From positions 2,108,001-2,172,000 of the forward strand of contig NZ_CP102630.1 in the NCBI RefSeq assembly GCF_024721605.1: 64,000 nt of DNA, written 5' to 3'. Shown in pieces: positions 53,723 to 64,000 of this stretch. Within the stretch, counting starts at the first letter, position 1. Each line of letters starts with the position of its first letter. The notes under the pieces were generated by a model that saw only the letters and a program-made list of their open reading frames with translations, ran no database searches and was not told the DNA's origin. This stretch comes from Sphingomicrobium flavum. Its GTDB lineage: Bacteria > Pseudomonadota > Alphaproteobacteria > Sphingomonadales > Sphingomonadaceae. A program made the position numbers and the translations under genes.

Positions 53723-54216
53723 GGATATTGCTGCTCGGCCTGACGCTGCTGCTGGGCGCCTGCGCAGCGCCGTCGGCGCATGTCGATAGCGCCTCGCACC
53801 ATCCCGAGGCGCGGCCCTTCGATGAGGCTGCCGATGCGATGGCGGCGGTGGATGCGGCGCTCGCCGCGGCAGCGGAACAAGACAAGAAAATGCTGCTGAT
53901 CATGGGCGCCAACTGGTGCCATGACAGCCGCGGCCTGGCCGGCCTGTTCGAAACGCCGCGCTTTGCCGAGCTGATCAGGCAGCATTATGCGCTCGTCTAT
54001 GTCGATGCCGGCAAGCCGCGCGAAGATGCAGCGAACAATATGGCGGTGGCGCAGCGCTTTGGCGTCGATCGCCTGATCGGTACGCCCAACCTGTTCGTCA
54101 TCGATGGCGATGGACAATTGCTCAACAGCGTTGAAAACGTGACGGGCTGGACCGATGCCGCCAGCCGCGATCCGGGCGAGATCTACGATTTTCTCGCCGC
54201 CATGGCCACGCGCTAG
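53719..54216 (+). CDS. Thioredoxin-fold lipoprotein
   Basis: A 165-residue lipoprotein (lipobox L-G-A-C, Cys15) with a thioredoxin-like fold of the thioredoxin_7 type. The active-site region is G-A-N-W-C-H-D-S, so only one cysteine of the usual C-x-x-C is present; a [10 protein letters not shown] cis-proline segment is present. It may act in disulphide reshuffling or be a non-redox binding protein. Translation is coupled to ispG (ATGA), although their functions are not obviously linked. Confidence 0.82.
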   Translation: MRILLLGLTLLLGACAAPSAHVDSASHHPEARPFDEAADAMAAVDAALAAAAEQDKKMLLIMGANWCHDSRGLAGLFETPRFAELIRQHYALVYVDAGKPREDAANNMAVAQRFGVDRLIGTPNLFVIDGDGQLLNSVENVTGWTDAASRDPGEIYDFLAAMATR

Positions 54217-54257
54217 GCTTCAACTTTTCCTTTACGACGCCGCGTTATGGGCAGGGG

Positions 54258-54854
54258 ATGAAGAATTTTGTCCTTGGAACGATTGCCTGTGCGGTCATGG
54301 TCGGGATGATCTCGCGGGGCGGTACCTTCGGCACCACCGAAGTGGCGGGCGAGGCGGCGACGATGCAGCCCGCAAAGCAGCTCGATGCCTGGGAACTGGC
54401 GGCGCAAAAGCAGCGCCAGGAACGCTCGGCCAGCCTGTCCAGCAGTCGCCGCGCCGCCGCGATGCGCGCGGCCGAGACGGGCAATGCGCGCTCGAGCAGC
54501 GGCACGGTGCTGCAGCGCCAGCCCGATGGGCATTTCTATAGCGACGTGAAAATCCAGGGCCGCTCGGTGGAATTCCTCGTCGACACCGGGGCCAGCATGG
54601 TGGCGCTTTCCGAATCGGACGCGCGCCGCGCCGGGGTGAGTTTCAACCGCTCCAACTATCGCGTCATCGGGTCGGGCGCGTCGGGCCCGGTACGTGGGCA
54701 ATATGTGACGTTGTCCAACCTCACCTTTGGCGGGCGCACGCATCAGAACGTGCCGGCGGTGGTGCTGGAGGGCGGTGATACCAGCCTGCTCGGCCAGTCC
54801 GTGCTGTCACGCTATGCCATCGACATGACCGGCGAGAAGATGACGATCCGCTAG
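54258..54854 (+). CDS. Retropepsin-like aspartic protease, membrane-anchored
   Basis: A 198-residue protein with an N-terminal membrane anchor, a helical linker rich in Ala, Arg and Gln (about residues 40-80), and a retropepsin-type domain with the single catalytic motif D-T-G-A-S (about residue 110) and a late S-L-L-G-Q-S-V-L. It would act as a dimer. Matches the TIGR02281-type clan AA family, widespread in Alphaproteobacteria; substrates unknown. GCAGGGG precedes the ATG. Confidence 0.88.
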   Translation: MKNFVLGTIACAVMVGMISRGGTFGTTEVAGEAATMQPAKQLDAWELAAQKQRQERSASLSSSRRAAAMRAAETGNARSSSGTVLQRQPDGHFYSDVKIQGRSVEFLVDTGASMVALSESDARRAGVSFNRSNYRVIGSGASGPVRGQYVTLSNLTFGGRTHQNVPAVVLEGGDTSLLGQSVLSRYAIDMTGEKMTIR

Positions 54855-54886
54855 GCGAAGTCGCCGCTTTGCCCTAGGGCGAATCG

Positions 54887-55780
54887 ATGCCCGCCGCTCG
54901 CTCCCCGCTGACTGCCTATCTGGTCGCCGTCTTGGCGATCGGCTTCCTGTCAGCAATGGATGCGGCGATGAAGACCGTGGGGCTGACCTATGGCGCGCTG
55001 GCGGCGCTGAGTTGGCGCGCACTGGTGGCCGCGCCGCTGGTGGGTCTGGTCTATTTCATGGTTCGCAAGGGGCCGCCGAGCCGCGACGGGCTCAAGCTGC
55101 ACCTGATCCGCGGCACCATCATGGTGCCGATGAGCTTCACTTTTTTCTGGGGGCTCAACCATGTGCCAATGGCGCAAGCGATTGCGCTGGCTTTTGTCGC
55201 GCCCCTGCTGGCGTTGGTGCTGGCCGGGCCGCTCTTGGGCGAAAAAGTCGGCAAGCGCGTGGTGGCAGGCTCGCTGCTGGCCTTTGCCGGCATCCTCCTC
55301 ATCTTCATCGGGCAGGCGCAGGCCGATCTCGGGCGTGAGGCGCTGCTGGGCAGCCTTTCCATCCTGTTCTCGGCGCTGCTTTACGCCTTCAACATCTTGC
55401 TGATGCGTCGCCAGTCGCAGCAGGCGGGACCATGGGAAATCGCCTTTTTCTATTTTGCCGTGTCGGGCGCCGGCTTCTGGCTGGTATCGCTCTTCGTCGG
55501 CCTGCCTGCATTCCCTGCGAGCGAGATTACGGCCTTCGGGGCGGCGACGGCCCTGTCGATCACGGGCATGCTGGGCCTGGCCTGGGCCTATGCCCATGGC
55601 GAGGCGGGCTATCTTTCCAGTACCGAATATTCGGGCTTCGTCTGGGCCGCTTTCATCGGTTTCCTGGTCTTTGGCGAAATCCCGTCGGGCTGGACGGTGA
55701 TCGGCGCCGTCGCCATCGTCACGGGCTGCTGGATTGCAGCCAAGGTGGCGCCCGTCGACCATGCGATGGAGGCGGCCTGA
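54887..55780 (+). CDS. EamA-family DMT transporter
   Basis: A 297-residue inner-membrane permease with ten predicted helices in two EamA repeats (the first ending near W-G-L-N-H-V-P-M-A-Q-A, the second with L-S-S-T-E-Y-S-G-F-V-W-A). Small-metabolite export is typical; substrate unknown. The stop shares one base with the start of the SMR gene, so the two transporters are co-translated. Not clearly a duplicate of the truncated EamA gene at the window start. Confidence 0.88.
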   Translation: MPAARSPLTAYLVAVLAIGFLSAMDAAMKTVGLTYGALAALSWRALVAAPLVGLVYFMVRKGPPSRDGLKLHLIRGTIMVPMSFTFFWGLNHVPMAQAIALAFVAPLLALVLAGPLLGEKVGKRVVAGSLLAFAGILLIFIGQAQADLGREALLGSLSILFSALLYAFNILLMRRQSQQAGPWEIAFFYFAVSGAGFWLVSLFVGLPAFPASEITAFGAATALSITGMLGLAWAYAHGEAGYLSSTEYSGFVWAAFIGFLVFGEIPSGWTVIGAVAIVTGCWIAAKVAPVDHAMEAA

Positions 55781-56094
55781 TGGCCTGGTTCTGGTTGATC
55801 CTGGGCGGCCTGTTTGAAGTGGGCTTCACCACCTCGCTCCGCCATGTCGATGGCTTTCGCAACCTGCCCTGGACTTTGGCCTTCCTCGCCTCGGTGGCGG
55901 CCAGCATGGCGCTACTTGAATATGCGGCGCGGACCATCCCGATGGGCACGGCCTATGCGGTGTGGGGCGGGATCGGGGCGATCGGAACGGTGCTGGTGGG
56001 CATCGCCTTTTATGACGAGCCGGGCACCACCATCCGCATGCTGCTGATCCTCGGCATCATCGCCTGTATCGTGGGGCTGAAGCTGGCCGCCTAA
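55780..56094 (+). CDS. SMR-family transporter (SugE/Gdx-like)
   Basis: A 104-residue four-helix small multidrug resistance protein. The conserved glutamate in helix 1 is in G-G-L-F-E-V-G-F, and W-G-G-I-G-A-I-G-T in helix 3 is characteristic of the SugE (guanidinium exporter, Gdx) side of the family rather than EmrE, though helix 1 begins M-A-W-F-W-L-I. Works as an antiparallel dimer. Coupled to the EamA gene; its end overlaps the convergent amidase gene by four bases. Confidence 0.9.
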   Translation: MAWFWLILGGLFEVGFTTSLRHVDGFRNLPWTLAFLASVAASMALLEYAARTIPMGTAYAVWGGIGAIGTVLVGIAFYDEPGTTIRMLLILGIIACIVGLKLAA

Positions 56095-57653
56095 TTCTGC
56101 CGATTTAGCAGGGGCGCGATGATCGGGCCCTCATCGACCGACCCGAGCAGCAGTGCGTCGGGGAAGGGGCCGCGCAGCTGTTCGTAGGCATGGCCGAGCG
56201 CGAGGATGGCGGCATCGTCCCATTTGGTGCCGATGAAGCTGAGCCCCACTGGCAGTCCGTCGACGAGGCCCATCGGAACGGTAAGGTGGGGATAGCCCGA
56301 ACGCGCGGCCAGATAGCCCGCCCCGCCGCCATTCCAGCTGTCGCCATGGACGGGGTCGATCAGGAAGGCAGGGCTGACCGTGGGGCCGATTAGCGCAACG
56401 ACATCATGTTCCTTGAGCAGGCGGTCGATGCCTTCGGGACCGGAGCGCTTGAAGGCGGCTTCCTTAGCGGCAAGATATTCGGGATCGTCCAGCCCTTTGG
56501 TCGCTTCGGCCTTCTCGAAGATGGACTGGTCGAATAGCGCCAGTTCGACCGGATCGGCCTTGTTGAAGGCGATGAGGTCGGCAAGGCTGCGATGCGGATT
56601 GGTGGCGGGCGTCGAGGCGAGATAGTCGTTCAGCCCGGCTTTGAATTCGGTGAGCAGCACCAGATATTCCTGCCCGCCGACATTTTCGACGCCCGATTCC
56701 TCAATGTCGACCAGGATGGCGCCGGCATCGCGCAATTGCTGCAGCGCCTGGTCCCACGCCACGCCGGTCTGGAAATTGTCGGCAAAGCGCATGACACCGA
56801 GGCGCACGCCTTGAAGGCTCGCGCCGTCCAGCGCTGCCACGAAGCCGGGCTTGCGTTGGTCGGCCTCCGCGGTTGCGGGGTCGGCGGGATCGCTGCCCGC
56901 GATGGCGTCCATCACCTGCGCCGCCTGCAAGACGCTGCGCGTCATCGGCCCTGCCGTATCCTGGCTCGCGCTGATGGGGACGATATGGGTGCGGCTGACT
57001 ATACCGACGCTGGGCTTGAAGCCGACAATGCCGTTCATCGAGGCGGGGCAGGTGATCGAGCCGTTGGTTTCCGTCCCGATGGCAATATCGACCATCCCCG
57101 CCGCGACTGCCGCGCCCGAGCCCGACGAGGAACCGCACGGATTGCGATCCAGCGCCCAGGGGTTACGCGTCTGACCGCCCACCGCGCTCCAGCCGGAGAT
57201 TGATTGTTCGGAGCGGAAATTGGCCCATTCGGATAGGTTGGTCTTGCCTAGGATCACCGCCCCGGCATCGCGCAGGCGCGCGATCATGGGTGCGTCGCGG
57301 CCTGTCACATTATCCTTGAGCGCCAGGCTTCCGGCGGTGGTGGCCAAACTGCCGCGCGCCTCGATATTGTCCTTGATCAGAATCGGCACGCCTGCAAGCG
57401 GGCCGTCGGGGCGGCGCTGGTCGATCGCGCGCGCTTCGTCCATGGCGTCGGGAAACAGGCCGATCAGGGCGTTGACCTCGCCCTCGAGCGCCTCGATCCT
57501 CTGGATCGCGCCATGGGTCGCGCGTTCGGCCGGCCCTGCGTCGCGCGGCAGCGTGCTGGCCGCCGACGGTGATGACGGCGTGGCCCCCGGCGGCGGATAT
57601 GTCGTGCAGCCCGATAGAAGGGCGGCGGCGAGCATGGCGGTAGCGACTTTCAT
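56091..57653 (-). CDS. Amidase-signature family lipoprotein
   Basis: A 520-residue amidase with a lipobox (L-L-S-G-C, Cys16). The Ser-cisSer-Lys triad is present: lysine in V-P-I-L-I-K-D-N, and serines in G-S-S-S-G-S-G-A-A and T-N-G-S-I-T-C. Family members hydrolyse amides such as peptide amides or 6-aminohexanoate derivatives; as a lipoprotein this one acts outside the cytoplasm. The ATG at 57653 matches the signal peptide, but no good ribosome-binding site is visible. Divergent from the TonB receptor. Confidence 0.9.
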   Translation of the reverse strand: MKVATAMLAAALLSGCTTYPPPGATPSSPSAASTLPRDAGPAERATHGAIQRIEALEGEVNALIGLFPDAMDEARAIDQRRPDGPLAGVPILIKDNIEARGSLATTAGSLALKDNVTGRDAPMIARLRDAGAVILGKTNLSEWANFRSEQSISGWSAVGGQTRNPWALDRNPCGSSSGSGAAVAAGMVDIAIGTETNGSITCPASMNGIVGFKPSVGIVSRTHIVPISASQDTAGPMTRSVLQAAQVMDAIAGSDPADPATAEADQRKPGFVAALDGASLQGVRLGVMRFADNFQTGVAWDQALQQLRDAGAILVDIEESGVENVGGQEYLVLLTEFKAGLNDYLASTPATNPHRSLADLIAFNKADPVELALFDQSIFEKAEATKGLDDPEYLAAKEAAFKRSGPEGIDRLLKEHDVVALIGPTVSPAFLIDPVHGDSWNGGGAGYLAARSGYPHLTVPMGLVDGLPVGLSFIGTKWDDAAILALGHAYEQLRGPFPDALLLGSVDEGPIIAPLLNRQN

Positions 57654-57763
57654 CCGTAGTGCTTTCCCAGCGACAATTTGCGACGGCCGCATCATTGCAG
57701 CCTTTTCGACGAACGGCCAAGGCCGTGATGGAAACTTTACACTCCTCAAGTGTAGGAAGCCTC

Positions 57764-60496
57764 ATGCGTCACGTGATTACCCTGCTGGCCTCGTCAGCAC
57801 TCGCTTTCCCTGCCCTGGCCCAGGATCCCGATCCCGATCCCGATCTTGAGGATGAAGAGACCATCGTGGTCCAGGGCGAGCGTGCGCGCGGCAGCGTGGA
57901 AGGCGATATCGAGCCCGAACTGGTGCTCGATGCGCGCGACATTGCGGCCACCGGCGCCACCAGCATCGCCGAGCTTCTGGAGGCGCTCGAACCCGATATC
58001 GGCTCGGCGCGCGGCCGGGCCAGCGGTCCGCCGGTACTGCTGATCAATGGCAAGCGCACCTCGGGCTTTCGCGAACTGCGCGACCTGCCACCCGAGGCGA
58101 TCGAGCGGGTCGACGTGCTGCCTGAAGAAACTGCGCTGCAATTTGGTTTCAAGGCCGACCAGCGCGTAGTCAACTTCGTGCTGCGTGAGCGATTCAATTC
58201 CTTTTCGGCAGAGCTCGAATATGAGGGTGCCACCGATGGCGGCCGCGACGGCGGCGAGATCGACTTCGACAAGATGATAATCGCCGATGGCAATCGCACC
58301 AGCATCTCGCTCGACCTGGAAGGCGCCTCGGCGCTGACCGAGGACGAACGCGACATCATCCTGCAGCCCATCGAGACCCCGACAGGTGTGATCGATCCGC
58401 GTCCCAGCCGCACCTTGCTCGGCGAAACCCGCCTGTACCGCGTCAATGCGACTCACAGCCGCACCATCGGCGAGGTGGGCGCGACGCTGAACCTCGAGGT
58501 CGAGCAGCGTGAGGGCCAGGGCCTTAACGGTCCCGCGATCGGGCGTATCGACATTCCGGGCGACAGCCCGTTCGCCACGGTGCCTCTGGTGGACGAGCGC
58601 ATCAGCCTCGATAGCGGGCTTGGCGCCATCGTGCGCGATACCCGCTCGCGCTCGGCCAGCCTGGCATCGGCCTTCAACGGGGGGGGCGACTGGCTCTGGT
58701 CGGTCACCGCCAGCGGTTCCATCGCCGATAGCCGCACGCTGACCGACCTGGGTCCAGATCTCACTGCCGAACAGGCGCTGGTCAACGCGCTCGACCCCGC
58801 GCTCAATCCGCGCGCTATCACCAGTTTCACCGAACTTGGCCGCCAGGAAGCGACCAGCGTGACCAAGAGCCTGGCCGCTGACGGGGTGTTGAACGGTATC
58901 ATCGGCGCGGCACCGGGCGGCGATATCCGGCTGACGCTGCGCGGCAACGCCTCGGTCAACAGCATCGAGAGCGATGGCTTCCGCGCCGGACAGCCGCTGG
59001 AAACCCAGCTTACCCGTCGCCGCGCGGCCGCCGCCTTTTCGACCGATCTGCCGCTGCTCGACAGCTTCAGCGCGATCGGCGAACTGGGGCTCAACGCCAA
59101 TGGCGAGATCGAGGAAATCAGCGATTTCGGCGCGCTCTACAGCGTTGGCGCAGGGATCAACTGGAAACCGACCGAGCGCCTAGGCATCATCGCCAGCTGG
59201 ACCCGCGAGGACGGCGCGCCCACGCTCGCGCAGCTTGGCAATCCGCGCATTTCCGATCCCAACGTGCGCTTCTTCGACTTTGTAAATGGCGAGACCGTGC
59301 TGCTGACCGCGATTTCGGGCGGCAATCCCGATCTGCGCTCCGATCTGCGCAATGTGTGGAAGCTCGGCGCCAACTGGGACGTCCCGCTCAAATCGGAGAA
59401 TAGCGATCTTCGCCTGCGCACCGAGTTTGTGCGCCAGCGGATCGAGGATCCGGTCGCCAGTTTCCCGGCTGCCAGCGCGGCGATCGAAGCGGCTTTCCCC
59501 GATCGCTTCATTCGCAATGGCGCGGGGCAGCTGGTCCAGGTCGATCTGACCCCGGTCAATTACGATTCATCGCGGCGCGACACGTTCCAGTGGGGGCTCA
59601 ATTGGTCCAAGAGCGTCACGACCAAACCGCCCAGCCCCGAACAGATCGCGCAATTCCGGGAGCGCTTCCAGCGCCAACGCTCTGAAGGCGCGGGAGGCCG
59701 ACCGACGCCGCCCGCCGGGCAGGGCGCGCCGCAGCAGGCCGAGGGGCAGGCGCCCCAGGGCCAGACCGCACCCGAAGGCCAGACCCCGCAGCAGGGGCAG
59801 CCCAGCACTGAGGGCCAAGCGCCGCAGCAGGGCCAGTCCGCGACCCCAGGCCAGCCGCCAGCGCAGGGCGCAGCGCCCGGCGGGCGTCCCCAACCCACTG
59901 CAGAACAGCGCCAGCGTTTCCAGCAGCGGGCGCGCCGCGGCGGTTTTGCCGGTGGTCGCGGCGGGCGCATCTTCGCTTCGGTCAATCATACGATCACGTT
60001 GAATGACGATGTGCTGATCGCGCCGGGGCTTCCTCTGCTCGATTATCTCGACGGTGAGGCGGCGGGCAGTTTTGGCGGGCGCCCGCGCCATTCGGTCGAT
60101 TTCCGGCTGGGCCGCTTCAACAACGGCATCGGCTTTTTCGTCAATGGAAACTGGCGCAGCGCCACCAGCGTTGACAGCGGCGAAGGCGAATTGCGCTTCG
60201 ATGATTTTGCCACGGTCGATGCGCGCTTCTTCATCAATTTCAACGAACGGTTTGACGTGATGGCCAAGGCCCCATGGCTGCGCGGCACCTCGCTGCGCAT
60301 CGGGGTGGAAAATGTCTTCAACGCGCGGCCCAACGTGCGCGACAGCTTCGGAGAGGTGCCGATCGGCTACCAGCCCGACCTGCTGCTGCCCGAAGGCCGC
60401 ACCTTCAGCATCTCGATCCGCAAATTGTTCGTGCCCAGCCGCTTTGGCCAAGGCGGTGGTTTTGGCGGCGGCCGTGGCGGACCGCCGGGCCGCTAG
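57764..60496 (+). CDS. TonB-dependent receptor with Pro/Gln-rich insertion
   Basis: A 910-residue outer-membrane receptor. Signal peptide (M-R-H-V-I-T...A-L-A-Q), an acidic D-P-D-P-D-P-D linker, a TonB-box-like [10 protein letters not shown], a plug ([11 protein letters not shown]) and a barrel. Within the barrel, residues about 640-735 are a low-complexity insertion of G-Q-x-P and P-Q-Q-G units ending in an Arg/Gly patch. After the probable last strand ([10 protein letters not shown]) a Gly/Arg-rich tail of about 20 residues follows, so the usual terminal aromatic is not at the very end. AGGAAG precedes the ATG at 57764. Confidence 0.88.
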   Translation: MRHVITLLASSALAFPALAQDPDPDPDLEDEETIVVQGERARGSVEGDIEPELVLDARDIAATGATSIAELLEALEPDIGSARGRASGPPVLLINGKRTSGFRELRDLPPEAIERVDVLPEETALQFGFKADQRVVNFVLRERFNSFSAELEYEGATDGGRDGGEIDFDKMIIADGNRTSISLDLEGASALTEDERDIILQPIETPTGVIDPRPSRTLLGETRLYRVNATHSRTIGEVGATLNLEVEQREGQGLNGPAIGRIDIPGDSPFATVPLVDERISLDSGLGAIVRDTRSRSASLASAFNGGGDWLWSVTASGSIADSRTLTDLGPDLTAEQALVNALDPALNPRAITSFTELGRQEATSVTKSLAADGVLNGIIGAAPGGDIRLTLRGNASVNSIESDGFRAGQPLETQLTRRRAAAAFSTDLPLLDSFSAIGELGLNANGEIEEISDFGALYSVGAGINWKPTERLGIIASWTREDGAPTLAQLGNPRISDPNVRFFDFVNGETVLLTAISGGNPDLRSDLRNVWKLGANWDVPLKSENSDLRLRTEFVRQRIEDPVASFPAASAAIEAAFPDRFIRNGAGQLVQVDLTPVNYDSSRRDTFQWGLNWSKSVTTKPPSPEQIAQFRERFQRQRSEGAGGRPTPPAGQGAPQQAEGQAPQGQTAPEGQTPQQGQPSTEGQAPQQGQSATPGQPPAQGAAPGGRPQPTAEQRQRFQQRARRGGFAGGRGGRIFASVNHTITLNDDVLIAPGLPLLDYLDGEAAGSFGGRPRHSVDFRLGRFNNGIGFFVNGNWRSATSVDSGEGELRFDDFATVDARFFINFNERFDVMAKAPWLRGTSLRIGVENVFNARPNVRDSFGEVPIGYQPDLLLPEGRTFSISIRKLFVPSRFGQGGGFGGGRGGPPGR

Positions 60497-61020
60497 GCCT
60501 TGGCCTTGGCGATCGATTCCTCGATGATGCGCAGCGCCTCGCCGCGCCCGCCCCATTTGCCGACCCGGACCCATTTCTCGGCTTCCAGATCCTTGTAATG
60601 GGTGAAGAAATGTTCGATCTGCTGGACCACGATGGGCGGCAGGTCGGTATAATCCTGCACGTCCTTGTAATAGGGTGACACCTTGGTCACCGGCACCGCC
60701 AGCAGCTTTTCATCGCCGCCCGCTTCGTCTTCCAGATGCAGCACGCCGACCGGACGGGCGCGGATGATGGTGCCCGGCAGCAGCGCCCAGCGCGTCATCA
60801 CCAGGCAATCCAGCGGATCGCCATCGTCGCACAGCGTCTGCGGCACGAACCCGTAATTGGCCGGATAACGCATCGGCGTATGCAGGATGCGATCGACGAA
60901 CATCGCGCCGGCCTTCTTGTCATATTCATATTTCACCGGTTCGCCGCCGATCGGCACTTCGATGAAGACGTTGAGCTCGTGCGGCGGATTGTCGCCAGGG
61001 GGAATCAGGTCGATGTTCAT
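60493..61020 (-). CDS. ppa: Inorganic pyrophosphatase
   Basis: A 175-residue family I pyrophosphatase that hydrolyses PPi to phosphate and drives biosynthesis. Active-site residues: K-Y-E-Y-D-K, R-Y-P-A-N-Y-G, D-D-G-D-P-L-D-C-L-V (the metal-binding aspartates) and K-V-S-P-Y-Y-K-D-V-Q-D-Y. Length matches the soluble hexameric enzyme. Its stop overlaps the end of the receptor gene by four bases; divergent from hisS. Confidence 0.97.
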   Translation of the reverse strand: MNIDLIPPGDNPPHELNVFIEVPIGGEPVKYEYDKKAGAMFVDRILHTPMRYPANYGFVPQTLCDDGDPLDCLVMTRWALLPGTIIRARPVGVLHLEDEAGGDEKLLAVPVTKVSPYYKDVQDYTDLPPIVVQQIEHFFTHYKDLEAEKWVRVGKWGGRGEALRIIEESIAKAKA

Positions 61021-61131
61021 GGATCGGGGCCTCTAGCTCTAAATTACGGCAGGACAAGGGTCTTTTCGGCAGGGCGAAGCGCAACAAGCGCTGGAAAGCC
61101 GCGCCCATGACGGCTATCGGCTGCCCCACGC

Positions 61132-62418
61132 ATGAGCAAGAATGACACCCCCCGCCCGATCAAGGGCACGCAAAGCCTCTATGGCGAGGATGCCGACCGC
61201 TTCCAGCATGTCGTCGACACGTTCGACCGCGTGCGCCGCCTCTATGGCTTCCAGCGCATCGAAATCCCCGTCTTCGAACAGACCGGCGTTTTCGCCCGCA
61301 CGATGGGCGAGACGACCGATGTCGTGTCGAAGGAAATGTGGAGCTTCGAAAGCCGCAGCGAAGGCTCGGTCACCTTGCGCCCCGAATTTACCGCCGGGAT
61401 CGCGCGGGCTTTCCTGAGCGAAGGTTGGCAGCAGCATGCGCCGATGAAGGTCGCCGTCCATGGCCCGGCCTTCCGCTATGAGCGTCCGCAGAAGGGCCGC
61501 TATCGCCAGTTTCACCAATTGGATGCCGAAGTGATCGGCAGCGCCGACCCCTTGGCCGATGTCGAATTGCTGGCTTTTGGTGCGCAGCTGCTCGACGAGC
61601 TTGGCATTGAAGGCGTGACGCTGAAATTGAATACGCTGGGCGATGCGGAGAGCCGCGACAATTGGCGCGCGGCGCTGATCGAGCATTTTGCGGCGCATCG
61701 CGGCGACCTGTCGGAGGACAGCCAGGATCGGCTGGAGAAAAACCCGCTGCGTATCCTCGACAGCAAGGATCCGCGCGACCGGCCCTTTGCCGATAGCGCG
61801 CCGACCATGCAGCTGTCCGCCGAGGCCGAGGATTTCTTCGGCAAGGTGAAGGCCGGGCTGGATGCCGCAGGTATTTCTCATGCCATCGATCCGCATTTGG
61901 TGCGCGGGCTCGACTATTATCGTCATACCGCCTTTGAGTTCGTTACCGACCGGCTGGGGGCGCAGGGCACCGTGCTGGCGGGTGGCCGCTATGACGGGCT
62001 GATCGAGGCGCTGGGGGGATCGCACACGCCCGCAGTCGGCTGGGCCGCAGGGATCGAGAGGCTGTCGATGCTGGTCGAAGAGGATGTCTCGCCGACCATC
62101 GAGGCGGCGATCCTGCCGATGGGCGAGGCCGCGCAGCTCAAAGCGATCGAAGTGGTCACGCGCCTGCGCGCCGAGGGGATCGCTGCGGAAATCTTCGCCA
62201 CCGGCAAGATGGCCAAGCGGATGGGCCGCGCCGACCAGGCGGGCGCATCGGCCGCGATCATCATCGGCGACGATGAACTGGCGGCGGGCGAAGTGCAGTT
62301 CAAGGATCTGAAATCGGGCGAGCAGCAGCGGCTAGATATCGAAGCGACGCTCGAGGCGCTCGACGATCTGGCCATGGAGCGCGAACTGGCGGACATCACC
62401 CAGCAGGTGGACGGCTGA
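61132..62418 (+). CDS. hisS: Histidyl-tRNA synthetase
   Basis: A 428-residue class II aminoacyl-tRNA synthetase. Motif 2 region [16 protein letters not shown], histidine-specific [11 protein letters not shown] and motif 3 with A-A-G-I-E-R-L are present, followed by the anticodon-binding domain. The ATG at 61132 has no strong ribosome-binding site. It is followed by prfA with a one-base overlap, so the three translation genes hisS-prfA-prmC form an operon. Confidence 0.96.
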   Translation: MSKNDTPRPIKGTQSLYGEDADRFQHVVDTFDRVRRLYGFQRIEIPVFEQTGVFARTMGETTDVVSKEMWSFESRSEGSVTLRPEFTAGIARAFLSEGWQQHAPMKVAVHGPAFRYERPQKGRYRQFHQLDAEVIGSADPLADVELLAFGAQLLDELGIEGVTLKLNTLGDAESRDNWRAALIEHFAAHRGDLSEDSQDRLEKNPLRILDSKDPRDRPFADSAPTMQLSAEAEDFFGKVKAGLDAAGISHAIDPHLVRGLDYYRHTAFEFVTDRLGAQGTVLAGGRYDGLIEALGGSHTPAVGWAAGIERLSMLVEEDVSPTIEAAILPMGEAAQLKAIEVVTRLRAEGIAAEIFATGKMAKRMGRADQAGASAAIIIGDDELAAGEVQFKDLKSGEQQRLDIEATLEALDDLAMERELADITQQVDG

Positions 62419-63500
62419 TGGCAACTGTTTCCGACGAACGCATCGCCTCCATCCTGGCGAAGAAGGAAGATCTGGGCAGCGCCATGGCGGCGCCCGATCT
62501 CGACCCGCAGGAGTTCGTCCGCCTGTCTAAGGAATATGCCGAGATCGAACCCGTCGCCGAGGTGGCGCGCGAGGTTCAGGAACTGCGCAGCGAAAAGGCC
62601 AGCCTCAAGGAAATGGTGGGGGACGACGATCCCGAAATGCGCGCCATGGCCGAAGAGGAGCTGGTCAGCGTCAACAAGGCGCTGCCGCTGGTCGAACGCA
62701 AGCTGGCGGTGCAGTTGCTGCCCAAGGATGATGCCGACGACAAGCCCGCCATGCTCGAAGTGCGCGCCGGAACGGGCGGGGATGAAGCCGCTCTGTTCGC
62801 GGGCGATCTCTTGCGCATGTACCAGCGCTTTGCCGAGCTCGAAGGCTGGAGGTTCGAAATGATTTCGGCCTCCGCTTCCGATGTCGGCGGCTATAAGGAA
62901 GCCGTCGCCTCGGTGCAGGGCAAGGGCGTGTTCGCCAAGCTGAAATTCGAAAGCGGCGTCCACCGCGTCCAGCGCGTGCCTGCGACCGAAAGCGGCGGGC
63001 GCATCCATACTTCGGCAGCGACGGTGGCGGTGCTGCCCGAAGCCGAGGAAGTGGACGTGCAGATCGATGAAAAGGATCTGCGCATCGACGTGTTCCGCGC
63101 CTCGGGCCCGGGCGGCCAGTCGGTCAACACCACCGATAGCGCGGTGCGCATCACCCATATCCCGACAGGGATCGTGGTCAGTCAGCAGGACGAAAAGTCG
63201 CAGCACAAGAACAAGGCCAAGGCGCTGAAGGTGCTCAGGACGCGCCTTTACGAGCATGAGCGCGCCATTGCCGATGCCGAGCGGTCGGGCGCGCGTAAGT
63301 CGATGGTGGGGTCGGGCGACCGGTCCGAGCGCATCCGCACCTATAATTTTCCGCAGGGGCGAGTGACCGATCATCGCATCAACCTCACGCTGCACAAATT
63401 GGATGCCATCCTTGAAGGTTCGGGGCTTGAAGAACTGGTCGAAGCGCTGATCGGCGAGGATGAGGCGCAGCGGCTGGCGGGGCTCGAGGACGAGGCGTGA
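62418..63500 (+). CDS. prfA: Peptide chain release factor 1
   Basis: A 360-residue RF1 that reads UAA and UAG. The stop-codon motif is P-A-T (in [12 protein letters not shown]), a class I RF1 signature, and the peptidyl-transferase motif is G-P-G-G-Q-S-V-N. Length is standard. The glutamine of G-G-Q is the target of PrmC, encoded directly downstream with a four-base overlap. Confidence 0.97.
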   Translation: MATVSDERIASILAKKEDLGSAMAAPDLDPQEFVRLSKEYAEIEPVAEVAREVQELRSEKASLKEMVGDDDPEMRAMAEEELVSVNKALPLVERKLAVQLLPKDDADDKPAMLEVRAGTGGDEAALFAGDLLRMYQRFAELEGWRFEMISASASDVGGYKEAVASVQGKGVFAKLKFESGVHRVQRVPATESGGRIHTSAATVAVLPEAEEVDVQIDEKDLRIDVFRASGPGGQSVNTTDSAVRITHIPTGIVVSQQDEKSQHKNKAKALKVLRTRLYEHERAIADAERSGARKSMVGSGDRSERIRTYNFPQGRVTDHRINLTLHKLDAILEGSGLEELVEALIGEDEAQRLAGLEDEA

Positions 63501-64000
63501 GCGCCATCGCCCGGGCGATGAACCGGGCCACCGACCAGCTGAAAGCAAGCAGCGATACTGCGCGGCTCGACGTGGAAATCATGATGGCCGCAGCGCTCGA
63601 TATCGGGCGCGACCGGCTGCTGCTCAACCCGCCGCCCGGCAAGCCGCCCGCAGCGTTCGAGGCGATGGTGGAGCGGCGGCTGGCGGGTGAACCCATCGCC
63701 TACATCACCGGCCACCGCGCCTTCTGGACGATCGACCTGGAAGTCGGGCCCGGCGTGCTGATCCCGCGCCCCGACAGCGAAACGCTGATCGGCCATGCGG
63801 TCGAACATCATGCGGGGGGTGAAGGGCCGAAGCGCATCCTCGACCTTGGCACGGGGCCGGGCACCTTGTTGCTGGCGGCGCTGGACGAATGGCCTGCTGC
63901 GACAGGGCTGGGGGTCGACGCCTCCGAGGCGGCGCTGGCTTATGCGCAGCGCAATGCCGAGCGGTTGGGCATGGCCGACAGGGCCCAATTTGGCCTGGGC
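63497..64000 (+). CDS. prmC: Release factor glutamine methyltransferase, 3' truncated
   Basis: The first 168 codons of prmC (hemK), which methylates the G-G-Q glutamine of release factors. It starts with GTG overlapping the prfA stop (GTGA). Visible are the N-terminal helical domain with [14 protein letters not shown] and [10 protein letters not shown], and the SAM-binding motif L-D-L-G-T-G-P-G-T. The catalytic N-P-P-Y lies beyond the window end. Confidence 0.93.
   Translation, partial: MSAIARAMNRATDQLKASSDTARLDVEIMMAAALDIGRDRLLLNPPPGKPPAAFEAMVERRLAGEPIAYITGHRAFWTIDLEVGPGVLIPRPDSETLIGHAVEHHAGGEGPKRILDLGTGPGTLLLAALDEWPAATGLGVDASEAALAYAQRNAERLGMADRAQFGLG

Overview
The window is high-GC, densely coded DNA from an alphaproteobacterium, most probably a member of the Sphingomonadales. 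This is inferred from the ubiquinone/respiration genes (coq9, a CBP3-type chaperone), three TonB-dependent receptors, a DivK-like regulator beside rpmG, the conserved rnd-lptC-lptA-lptB-rpoN block and a GGAAC-N17-CGTT promoter of the EcfG stress-sigma type. It reads as ordinary chromosome: I see no insertion sequence, prophage, integrase, CRISPR array, rRNA or tRNA. No gap between genes exceeds about 220 bases.

Layout. 1-8 kb: end of an EamA transporter, coq9, feoA-feoB, then two tandem paralogous TonB-dependent receptors on the minus strand. 8-10 kb: ssb, a YceD/DUF177 gene translationally coupled to a cytochrome bc1 chaperone, and a BamE-like lipoprotein. 10-13.3 kb: a tryptophan-degradation operon (kynA, a PLP enzyme that is probably a kynureninase, an MFS permease). 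13.3-18.7 kb: an exported YR-repeat protein and a fasciclin lipoprotein behind an EcfG-like promoter, then a large MASE1-PAS hybrid histidine kinase. 18.7-27 kb: the replication set dnaN, DUF2059, recF and gyrB, interrupted by a DEAD-box helicase and a DUF2254 gene. 27-32 kb: a DUF1996 lipoprotein, an exported pullulanase-type enzyme and a phosphatase-fold hydrolase. 32-36 kb: rnd-lptCAB-rpoN. 36-40 kb: a two-domain cold-shock protein with an RGG-rich head, a GNAT enzyme, a small exported protein and an ATP-dependent DNA ligase. 40-44.6 kb: rpmG, the DivK-like regulator, then two chains of overlapping genes (DUF3572-HAD-SDR; ridA-GDPD-GNAT).

44.6-52.5 kb is the least conventional stretch. It holds a cytosolic isoaspartyl peptidase and a five-gene operon with a near-consensus promoter: SPFH membrane protein, ribbon-helix-helix protein with an AT-hook tail, a 34-residue and an 84-residue membrane protein, and an alpha/beta hydrolase. 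Next come a GAF-EAL phosphodiesterase whose ribosome-binding site lies in a strong hairpin, a secreted isoaspartyl peptidase/S1-P1 nuclease pair, and a ZntB-type transporter. 52.5-64 kb: ispG (possibly leaderless), a thioredoxin-like lipoprotein, a retropepsin-like protease, two small-molecule exporters, an amidase lipoprotein, a third TonB receptor with a Pro/Gln-rich insertion, ppa, and hisS-prfA-prmC (prmC cut by the window end).

The best candidates for undescribed biology are the SPFH/RHH-AT-hook/small-membrane-protein operon, the hairpin that sequesters the EAL gene's ribosome-binding site, and the EcfG-controlled repeat protein. All functional assignments rest on reading the translated sequences, with no database search.
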